A stretch of 5,084 bases of DNA from Bacteroidota bacterium. GTDB lineage: Bacteria; Bacteroidota; Ignavibacteria; UBA10030; UBA8401. The notes under the pieces were generated by a model, which was not told the DNA's origin, searched no databases, and saw nothing but the letters and a program-made list of their open reading frames with translations. Shown here one piece after another: positions 1-5,084 of the stretch; within the stretch, counting starts at the first letter, position 1; every line of letters begins with the position of its first letter. A program made the position numbers and the translations under genes. The stretch spans positions 1-5,084 of the forward strand of contig JAVBYA010000168.1 in the NCBI GenBank assembly GCA_030824295.1. Reading direction: 5' to 3'.

Positions 1-817
1 GCGCACGGGCCAGACGGGTGATACTGTCCAGCAGGATGACCACGTCGTAGTTCGCTTCCACCAGGCGTTTCGCTTTCTCAATGACCATATCGGCGACCTG
101 CACGTGGCGTTCGGGCGGTTCGTCGAACGTAGAGGCAACGACCTCTGCACTGACGCTCCGTTCCATATCCGTCACTTCTTCCGGACGCTCATCGATGAGC
201 AGCATCAGCAGTTTCACTTCCGGATGGTTACGGGCGATACTGTTGGCGATCTTCTGCAGCATGATGGTCTTACCGGCCTTCGGCGGGGAGACGATCATTC
301 CGCGCTGTCCTTTGCCGATAGGCGCGAGCATATCCAGCACACGCATGGCATACTCGCCCGGGGCCGTTTCCAGCGTCAGCCGTTCTTCGGGATAGAGCGG
401 CGTCAGGTTGTCGAACAGGATGCGTTCACGGATCTTATCCGGTTCATCCTCGTTCACCGCTTCCACGCGCAGCAGCGCGAAGAACCGCTCTCCATCCTTC
501 GGAGGACGGACCTGACCGCTGACCGTATCACCGGTCCGCAATGCAAATTTCTTGATCTGCGACGGGGAAACATAGATATCATCGGGCGACGGGAGGTAAT
601 TATAGTCTGTGGAACGGAGGAATCCATATCCGTCGGGGAGTACTTCGAGCACTCCTTTACTGAAGGTCTGACCATCCTTCGCGCTCTGCGCTTCGAGGAT
701 CTTGAAGATGAGTTCTTGTTTGCGGAGATCACTGTAACCGGACAAGCCGAGTTCACGGGCGATCTTATTGAGGTCGGAGATCTTTTTGGACTTGAGTTCA
801 GAAATGTCCATTGGCAT
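1..817 (-). CDS. rho: Transcription termination factor Rho, N-terminal 272 residues (cut by the left window edge)
   Basis: Rho is the hexameric RNA-dependent ATPase and helicase that ends transcription at rut sites in the cytoplasm. The visible part has, in order: the Rho N-terminal helical domain (about residues 1-50), the cold-shock-like RNA-binding domain with its RNP1 motif DGYGFLRS (62-69) and DDIYVSPSQI (79-88), and the start of the ATPase domain. The ATPase part shows Walker A SPPKAGKT (177-184, P-loop lysine K183), LLIDERPEEVTDM (206-218, equivalent of the catalytic glutamate at E210), EVVASTFDEP (225-234) and Walker B VVILLDSITRLARA (259-272, D264). The residues align almost one to one with E. 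coli Rho, so there is no long N-terminal insertion. The Q-loop, R-loop and arginine finger lie outside the window. Two in-frame ATGs occur, at 817 and 811. I chose 817 because it lies closer to the strong ribosome-binding site at 829-837, and a TAG at 829-827 closes the frame upstream. Identification is very secure. Confidence 0.98.
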   Translation of the reverse strand, partial: MPMDISELKSKKISDLNKIARELGLSGYSDLRKQELIFKILEAQSAKDGQTFSKGVLEVLPDGYGFLRSTDYNYLPSPDDIYVSPSQIKKFALRTGDTVSGQVRPPKDGERFFALLRVEAVNEDEPDKIRERILFDNLTPLYPEERLTLETAPGEYAMRVLDMLAPIGKGQRGMIVSPPKAGKTIMLQKIANSIARNHPEVKLLMLLIDERPEEVTDMERSVSAEVVASTFDEPPERHVQVADMVIEKAKRLVEANYDVVILLDSITRLARA

Positions 818-828
818 ATGCGAAGACT

Positions 829-837
829 ACCCCCTTA
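829..837 (-). promoter_or_regulatory. Strong Shine-Dalgarno sequence of rho
   Basis: On the minus strand the bases read TAAGGGGGT, eight of nine identical to TAAGGAGGT, the ideal complement of the 16S rRNA tail; the one difference still allows a G-U pair. It lies 11 bases before the ATG at 817 and 17 before the ATG at 811, which favours 817. The spacing to 817 is somewhat long. None of pyrK, pyrD or folC has a comparable site. It is also the only long G run in an otherwise C-rich leader, so its accessibility could be controlled by pairing with upstream C-rich RNA. Confidence 0.7.
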
Positions 838-973
838 GAAGTGAAGAGATGTATAATGCGTGTGGGATACAAAGATGAGAGACAACGGTTAGTTAACTGA
901 TGGATTCCGGTGAAATAGACAGAAGCGTTCGCGTGAGTGGATTGAAGATTCGGTAAGAGTGACACGTAATAGA
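838..973 (-). promoter_or_regulatory. C-rich, G-poor rho 5' leader; probable rut site for Rho autoregulation
   Basis: This is the untranslated region between the proposed rho promoter and the rho ribosome-binding site. Read as RNA (minus strand), bases 960..841 contain 40 C and only 12 G in 120 bases, while the flanking genes are roughly balanced. About 25 YC dinucleotides, the contact that the Rho primary site binds, are spread along it. I found no strong hairpin and no U-tract, so it is not an intrinsic terminator. A C-rich, G-poor, weakly structured RNA is the known hallmark of Rho loading sites, and E. coli rho is controlled by Rho-dependent termination in its own leader. The inference is that the same occurs here, and that the element could also stop readthrough from folC. 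There is no ATG-started leader peptide. The transcript start, and hence the right boundary, is estimated from the promoter. Confidence 0.6.
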
Positions 974-979
974 CTGGTG

Positions 980-1010
980 TAAAAGTATAGGAATTCAGCT
1001 TTATTGTCAA
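980..1010 (-). promoter_or_regulatory. Probable rho promoter overlapping the folC stop codon
   Basis: On the minus strand TTGACA (1010..1005), a perfect sigma70 -35 box, is followed after 15 bases by TATACT (989..984), five of six matches to the -10 consensus. The spacer is shorter than the ideal 17. The same stretch also fits the Bacteroidota-type promoter: CTTG (1011..1008), 20 bases, then TACTTTTA (987..980) against TANNTTTG. Both readings predict a transcript start near 970-976 and a leader of about 155 bases before rho. The folC stop codon TGA (1009..1007) lies inside the -35 box. The call rests on sequence match and position only. Confidence 0.55.
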
Positions 1011-2221
1011 GACTTATTTTCCAGCAGCGGCAGGACCTCACCTGCCAGAAAATTCGATCCGGCGATCACCAGCAATCCCGTCTTCCCGGCACGCGTTCTG
1101 CCGATCCGTACGGCATCAGGAACGTCCTTCGATGCGGTGACCGTCAAACCGATCCTGCGGCATTCAACAACAACGTCCTGGACCGGCAGCGCCCTCTCCC
1201 CTTGCGGCTGTGCTGCAATGACCAACGGGCGAACCGGAATGAGTGCATTCAGCATTGAATGGTAGTCCTTATCCTTCATCACACCGAAGACAATGACGAT
1301 CTTTTTCCTTTTCAACCGCATGAGTTCGTCCGAAAGCGTCAGCATACCTTCAGGATTATGAGCGACATCGATCAGTATGTCCGGCTTCCCTTTGCGCAAT
1401 TCGAAACGGCCGCGTATTCCGGATAAGCGTGTCGTGTTTGCGAGGCCGTTGCGTATAGCAGCATCACCCACCGGCATGGAATGGCTGATGAGTGTGACTG
1501 CCGCAACAGCGGTCCGCGCATTCCGCTCCTGGAACTCTCCATACAGATCCAGCACGGTGCCGCGGGGAATGTTGAAGTTCTTTGCTGAATGGAAAGGAGC
1601 ATGACGCAGTTGAGCGATATCATTGAGCGTACGCAGCGGCGCACCGCCGATCCAGCCCGCCACCACCGGAACGTGCCGTTTGATGATGCCTCCCTTCTCT
1701 TCTGCGATCGCCGTCAATGTATCACCGAGCTGTTCCTGATGGTCCTTTGCAATGGTGGTGATGACCGAAACCAGCGGGGTGATGATGTTGGTGGAATCGA
1801 GCCGTCCTCCCAAACCAGTTTCGATGACGGCGATGTCCACTTGCTGTTCTGCAAAGTACCGGAACGCAACGGCGGTCGCTGCTTCGAAGAAGGTCGCCTG
1901 CCGTGCATCGATCTCCGGCTTCAGCAGCCGGACGAGGCGGACGAGTTCTTTCTGCGGTATCATCGTCCCGTTGATGCGTATCCGTTCCCGGAACGAAACA
2001 AGATGCGGTGAAGTGTACAATCCAACGGAGTATCCCGCGGCAGTGAGGATCGCTGCGGTCATGGAACTGGTGGACCCTTTGCCGTTCGTGCCGGCGATAT
2101 GGATGGAAGGGAATTTCTTCTGCGGGTCTCCGGCAGCACTGAGCAGTGCACGGATGTTCCGCAGTCCGAATTTCATCCCGAACTTCTGGAGGGAATAAAG
2201 ATACGCGATGGATTGATCCAT
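1007..2221 (-). CDS. folC: Folylpolyglutamate synthase / dihydrofolate synthase family protein
   Basis: This Mur-ligase-like ATP enzyme adds glutamate to (dihydro)pteroate or folates in the cytoplasm, giving the polyglutamates that cells retain and use. The protein has 404 residues, slightly shorter than the usual 420-430. Visible motifs are the P-loop IHIAGTNGKGSTSSM (40-54), YTSPHLVSFRERI (69-81), the acidic segment VIETGLGGRLDSTN (132-145), KDHQEQLGDT (159-168), the EKGGIIK loop (175-181), GRFE (271-274), the C-terminal DVAHNPEGM (285-293) and FGVMKDKD (312-319). I chose the ATG at 2221, which gives the usual family N-terminus (MDQSIAYLYSLQKFGMKFG) 19 bases after the pyrD stop. The frame is open 36 more codons upstream, but that part overlaps pyrD and resembles nothing in FolC. 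No Shine-Dalgarno sequence precedes the start, so translation may depend on ribosomes finishing pyrD. Whether the enzyme makes dihydrofolate, polyglutamates or both cannot be read from sequence alone. Confidence 0.95.
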   Translation of the reverse strand: MDQSIAYLYSLQKFGMKFGLRNIRALLSAAGDPQKKFPSIHIAGTNGKGSTSSMTAAILTAAGYSVGLYTSPHLVSFRERIRINGTMIPQKELVRLVRLLKPEIDARQATFFEAATAVAFRYFAEQQVDIAVIETGLGGRLDSTNIITPLVSVITTIAKDHQEQLGDTLTAIAEEKGGIIKRHVPVVAGWIGGAPLRTLNDIAQLRHAPFHSAKNFNIPRGTVLDLYGEFQERNARTAVAAVTLISHSMPVGDAAIRNGLANTTRLSGIRGRFELRKGKPDILIDVAHNPEGMLTLSDELMRLKRKKIVIVFGVMKDKDYHSMLNALIPVRPLVIAAQPQGERALPVQDVVVECRRIGLTVTASKDVPDAVRIGRTRAGKTGLLVIAGSNFLAGEVLPLLENKS

Positions 2222-2240
2222 GGGTCGGAAAGAATAGGAC

Positions 2241-3182
2241 CTACAGCCAGGAATCGACGACAGAGATCGTTTTGTTCGTCTGCAGAGTGCGGACGAGCGC
2301 GCCGACATCGGACAGTCCGTTCTTCGCACAGAAATCCTTCAAGCCTTCGGCGACCGTGACTCCGGTGGAGGGATTGATGAAGTTCGCCGTACCGATCTGC
2401 ACCATGGACGCTCCGACGATCAGGAACTCCGCCGCATCCTCCCACGTAACGATTCCGCCGATCCCGATCACCGGTATCTTGACCGCATTCACCGTTTCAT
2501 ATACTTTAGCGAGAGCGATCGGTTTCACCGCGGGACCGGAGAGTCCGCCGGTGGTCGTGGCGATCTTCGGCGTCCGTTTGTGGATGTTCACCGCCATACC
2601 GATGACGGTATTGATGACGGAAAGCGCGTCCGCCCCTTCGGCCTCGCACGCCCTCGCGAATTCGGAGATGTGCGTGACGTTGGGAGTGAGTTTGATGATG
2701 AGCGGTTTTGCCGTACGCCGTCTGAGTTCACGTGTGATGCGGGAGACGAGTGCCGGATCCGTGCCGAAACTGAGTCCTCCCTCTTTCACGTTCGGGCAGG
2801 AGACATTGATCTCGAATCCGTGCACACCGGACTCGGCATCGAGCAATTCGAGGACGGCGCAATATTCCTCCACGCTGCTTGCGGCGATGTTCGCGATGAT
2901 CCTGGTATCGAAAGCACGCAACGCCGGGAGTTTCTCGTTGATGAATTTATGCACACCGATATTCGCCAGACCGATGGAGTTCAGCATTCCGCTGCTGGTC
3001 TCCGTGATACGCGGATTGGGATTGCCGTCCCGCGGTTTCATGGAGAGGGACTTGGTCATGATCCCGCCGAGACGGGAGATATCGACGAGGTCCGGCACTT
3101 CATCGCCGTATCCGAAGGTTCCGGATGCGACCAATACCCGGTTCTTGAACTCGACATCCCTGAGTTTGAACGATTCGATCAT
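2241..3182 (-). CDS. pyrD: Dihydroorotate dehydrogenase B (NAD+), catalytic FMN subunit
   Basis: This subunit oxidises dihydroorotate to orotate in pyrimidine synthesis, passing electrons from FMN to the PyrK subunit encoded just upstream and then to NAD+. The 313-residue length is normal for cytosolic class 1B. Visible signatures are VASGTFGYG (18-26), TKSLS (43-47), SSGMLNSIGLAN (63-74), FEINVSCPNVKEGG (123-136) with the expected catalytic base cysteine C129, IIKLTPNVT (162-170) with the FMN-contact lysine K164, the INT segment (190-192), GGLSGPAVKPIAL (212-224), and the phosphate-binding stretches PVIGIGGI (237-244) and GASMVQIGTA (257-266). There is no N-terminal membrane helix of the quinone-linked class 2 type. 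The start ATG at 3182 overlaps the pyrK stop by four bases (ATGA), so the two subunits are probably translationally coupled; no Shine-Dalgarno site is seen. The frame is open further upstream inside pyrK, but family alignment supports this start. Confidence 0.97.
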   Translation of the reverse strand: MIESFKLRDVEFKNRVLVASGTFGYGDEVPDLVDISRLGGIMTKSLSMKPRDGNPNPRITETSSGMLNSIGLANIGVHKFINEKLPALRAFDTRIIANIAASSVEEYCAVLELLDAESGVHGFEINVSCPNVKEGGLSFGTDPALVSRITRELRRRTAKPLIIKLTPNVTHISEFARACEAEGADALSVINTVIGMAVNIHKRTPKIATTTGGLSGPAVKPIALAKVYETVNAVKIPVIGIGGIVTWEDAAEFLIVGASMVQIGTANFINPSTGVTVAEGLKDFCAKNGLSDVGALVRTLQTNKTISVVDSWL

Positions 3183-3946
3183 GGGAGTTTCACACTTTGG
3201 GTTTCGAAAATTGTCCCGTCCTTGCAGACCAGACGGTATTTCTTGTCGCCGGCTGCCATCTCTATATTGCAGCCTTGACACAATCCGATGCCGCACGCCA
3301 TATCGCATTCCAGCGAGGCATAACAGGAAGCACCGATCTCCTTGGCATATTCAGCGACCGCTTTCATCATCCGTGTGGGACCGCAAACGAAGAACCTCGG
3401 TCTGCTGACCGGGGACGCTGCGAGATCGCGTTTGATGAGGTCCAGCACCGTACCGGAGAAGCCGAGCGAACCATCATCCGTAGCGATGCGCGGGTCGCGC
3501 AGTCCTTTCTGCACGATGAGGTCCTTCTGCCGCCCGCCGACATACGTGAGGACCTTCTTCCCTGCGGGGTATCGGGAGGTGAGGAACGGGAACGGTGCTA
3601 CCCCGATCCCGCCGCCGATGAACAGTGCCGTATCGAACGAATCATCCACAAAGGAAAGGAAGTGGTTGCCACACGGCCCGAGCACATCGATGGTATCGCC
3701 GGTCCGTTTCCGTGCGAGTACTTTCGTTCCGGTACCGATCACGTTGAAGATGATGGAGACCTTGTTCCCTTCAATGTTGAAGATACTGAATGGTCTGCGG
3801 AGCAGCGGGAAACTATTGTCGACCCGGATATTGATGAATTGTCCCGGCTGCGCCGTCGCGGCGAGATGGTCCGAGATGAACGTCAATTCAAGTATCTCCG
3901 GTGTGAGCTGCTGGAAGGAATGGATCGGGACGAGTTCCTGCTTCAT
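3179..3946 (-). CDS. pyrK: Dihydroorotate dehydrogenase B, electron-transfer subunit (FAD / [2Fe-2S])
   Basis: PyrK carries electrons from the FMN of PyrD through a [2Fe-2S] cluster and FAD to NAD+, forming the PyrK2PyrD2 enzyme in the cytoplasm. The 255 residues match the family length. The N-terminal half is a ferredoxin-reductase-type FAD domain with the flavin motif RRPFSI (50-55) and GTGTKVLA (71-78). The NAD domain begins with FIGGGIGVAP (109-118) and includes FFVCGPTRMM (185-194). The C-terminal cluster region has LECDMACGIGLCQGC (212-226) and a distal cysteine in RLVCKDG (238-244), giving cluster ligands C218, C223, C226 and C241 with C-x4-C-x2-C-x14-C spacing. All expected ligands are present. 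The start ATG at 3946 overlaps the upstream TPR gene stop by four bases (ATGA), and the stop overlaps pyrD in the same way. No Shine-Dalgarno sequence is visible. Related reductase subunits share the fold, but the adjacent class 1B PyrD settles the assignment. Confidence 0.96.
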   Translation of the reverse strand: MKQELVPIHSFQQLTPEILELTFISDHLAATAQPGQFINIRVDNSFPLLRRPFSIFNIEGNKVSIIFNVIGTGTKVLARKRTGDTIDVLGPCGNHFLSFVDDSFDTALFIGGGIGVAPFPFLTSRYPAGKKVLTYVGGRQKDLIVQKGLRDPRIATDDGSLGFSGTVLDLIKRDLAASPVSRPRFFVCGPTRMMKAVAEYAKEIGASCYASLECDMACGIGLCQGCNIEMAAGDKKYRLVCKDGTIFETQSVKLP

Positions 3947-5084
3947 AATTGATCGTTGGGCGTTGAGAGTGTGTCGGACGGCGCTTCAAGTTCCTGCGTT
4001 CCGGTGGAATCCGTTGGAGCCGGTGCAACGGCCGGTTTCTTCTTTCCCTTCTTCAGTTCTTCGGCAGCAGCTTTCACTTCGGCTTCCGCCCGTTCTGCTT
4101 CTTTCTTCTCTTCTTCGATGCGCTTCTTCTCTGCATCATACTCCATGATCTTCCCGCGCACTTTGCCTGCAAATGACGATGACGGGAACAGCGACACCAG
4201 CCGCTGATAGACCGCATAGGCGCTGTCCGGCACATTCATCGTGTGTTCGTAATGCCAGCCGGCTGTGTACAGAGAGCGAGGAGCGAAGGGCGAGAGGGGG
4301 TATTGGACGGCGGTCCTTTTCAGCAGCTGCACTGCCGTCTTCAGGTCATTCGCTTCCGCTAGCTGTTCTGCCTGTTCGAACTGAACGGCGGCCGTATCGA
4401 CCTGTGCCACGACAACGGGAAGACCGAGGGATTTACGTGCTTCGTTCGCGTATGCAGAGCTGCTGTACCGGTCGATGAGTTGGGAGTACAATGCATCGCG
4501 ATCCGGCTGCGGTCTGTTCAGCACGGTACGGTACATCTCCGCTTTGGTATAGAGTGCGCGCGGTGCGTACGGTGATGCAGCGTGGTTCTGTATGACATCT
4601 TCGAACCAGCGCAGTGCAGAGTCTGGCTGCTGGATCTCCAGAAAGAACAGTCCGCCTAATTCGAACTTCGCTCTGGCCATGGACCGATGCAATGAATCGA
4701 GCAGAACGGCGCGTTCCTGCTCTTTGCGCAGACGCTCTTTGTTCCGGAGTGAATCGGCGGACAATGCAGAATCCTTCTTGGCATCTGTTTTGATGGTCTT
4801 CGCCATCCGTTTAATCCGCGTCTCCGGTCTCACACCGGCACTGTCCTTCACTGCGAGCGTATCGCTCACAACCGGAACCGTATCTGTTTCCAGCGGTCTG
4901 TTCTGTTCAGCACGGTACAGTGAATCGAACCGTGACAGATCCTTCCACAGGTCGAAGTACTTGTTGAACATCTCCCCTTTCCGTGCTGCATCGGGGGTGA
5001 TCTCGGAGGCGGGGAATTCCGCGCGTGCTCGGTTGTACATCACCCGGGCAGAATCGTAGCGCCCCTCTTTGAGTTCGAAGTACT
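3943..5084 (-). CDS. Tetratricopeptide-repeat protein, C-terminal 379 residues (5' end beyond the right edge)
   Basis: The reading frame is open to the right edge. Counting visible residues from the edge, the first part YFELKEGRYDSARVMYNRA (1-19) is already a TPR unit, so the GTG at 5043 and ATG at 5040 are internal codons and the true start is outside. A probably disordered, charged segment with several acidic/serine stretches follows (about 55-125). Four TPR-like units come next, near 134-175, 176-218, 232-268 and 270-305, with typical Ala/Leu/Tyr spacing and a repeated SP(Y/F)APR(A/S)LYT block (170-180 and 264-274). A Lys/Glu/Ala-rich, probable coiled-coil helix covers about 308-348, and a Pro/Ala/Thr/Ser-rich tail ends the protein. 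TPR arrays bind other proteins. The repeats resemble BamD/YbgF-like and other envelope-associated TPR proteins, but no signal peptide or lipobox can be seen because the N-terminus is missing. It overlaps pyrK by four bases, so it belongs to the same operon. No specific function can be given. Confidence 0.88.
   Translation of the reverse strand, partial: YFELKEGRYDSARVMYNRARAEFPASEITPDAARKGEMFNKYFDLWKDLSRFDSLYRAEQNRPLETDTVPVVSDTLAVKDSAGVRPETRIKRMAKTIKTDAKKDSALSADSLRNKERLRKEQERAVLLDSLHRSMARAKFELGGLFFLEIQQPDSALRWFEDVIQNHAASPYAPRALYTKAEMYRTVLNRPQPDRDALYSQLIDRYSSSAYANEARKSLGLPVVVAQVDTAAVQFEQAEQLAEANDLKTAVQLLKRTAVQYPLSPFAPRSLYTAGWHYEHTMNVPDSAYAVYQRLVSLFPSSSFAGKVRGKIMEYDAEKKRIEEEKKEAERAEAEVKAAAEELKKGKKKPAVAPAPTDSTGTQELEAPSDTLSTPNDQL

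Noticed and set aside
104..838. A 244-codon plus-strand open frame antisense to rho and its leader.
   Set aside because: The opposite strand encodes an unmistakable Rho; the antisense translation shows no domain and no convincing start signal.
889..900. Imperfect palindrome TTAGTTAACTGA in the rho leader, considered as an operator.
   Set aside because: It is short, unmatched elsewhere in the window and 70 or more bases downstream of the promoter; such palindromes arise often by chance.
798..1010. A 70-codon open frame on the minus strand from a TTG at 1010, spanning the whole rho leader and overlapping the rho start; possible leader peptide.
   Set aside because: It has no ATG, its TTG is part of the proposed -35 box so would not be in the transcript, and neither the internal GTG nor the internal TTG has a ribosome-binding site. 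The C-rich, G-poor composition makes stops rare enough to explain it.
2222..2329. A 36-codon upstream extension of folC overlapping the pyrD 3' end.
   Set aside because: The extension is Arg/Ser-rich, overlaps the conserved C-terminus of PyrD, and is absent from normal FolC proteins; the ATG at 2221 gives the family N-terminus.
3183..3308. A 42-codon upstream extension of pyrD inside pyrK.
   Set aside because: It would overlap the PyrK iron-sulfur region, and the PyrD family starts at the ATG at 3182.
2146..3408. A 420-codon plus-strand open frame antisense to pyrD and the ends of pyrK and folC.
   Set aside because: It is a shadow of the minus-strand codon pattern. The protein is Ser/Arg/Pro-rich with no recognisable domain, and it covers genes with clear family motifs.
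5038..5043. GTG/ATG at 5043/5040 as the start of the TPR gene.
   Set aside because: The frame continues without a stop to the window edge, and the upstream residues (YFELKEGRYDSAR) form the first helix of a TPR unit, so the gene begins outside the window.

Overview
The window is a compact bacterial stretch in which every convincing gene lies on the minus strand, so transcription runs from right to left. From the right edge it holds: the 3' part of a tetratricopeptide-repeat (TPR) protein gene, pyrK, pyrD, folC, a 189-base non-coding gap, and the first two thirds of rho, cut by the left edge. There are no RNA genes, mobile elements, CRISPR arrays or phage genes.

The first four genes look like one transcription unit. 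TPR/pyrK and pyrK/pyrD each overlap by four bases (ATGA), and pyrD/folC are 19 bases apart. PyrK and PyrD form the NAD-linked class 1B dihydroorotate dehydrogenase, the fourth step of pyrimidine synthesis. FolC adds glutamate to folates, which supports nucleotide and one-carbon metabolism. The TPR protein is a probable envelope or scaffold protein with no visible biochemical link to these enzymes.

The gap between folC and rho is the most informative non-coding part. A promoter-like element (TTGACA ... TATACT) sits on the folC stop codon. It is followed by a leader of about 150 bases that, as RNA, is strikingly rich in C and poor in G: 40 C against 12 G in the 120 bases at 960..841. That is the composition expected of a Rho utilisation (rut) site, and it lies directly in front of rho itself. 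This suggests that Rho limits its own synthesis by premature termination and may also stop readthrough from the pyr-folC operon. The leader ends in a near-perfect Shine-Dalgarno sequence, the only clear one in the window.

Organism: moderate-to-high GC, initiation without Shine-Dalgarno sequences at three of the four visible starts, a promoter that also fits the Bacteroidota pattern, and a TPR protein with an acidic/lysine-rich tail together suggest the Bacteroidota/Chlorobi/Ignavibacteria (FCB) assemblage. This is an inference from style and was not tested by a search. The housekeeping genes are ordinary. I see no undescribed multi-gene system; the points worth following are the rho leader and the TPR-pyrKD coupling.
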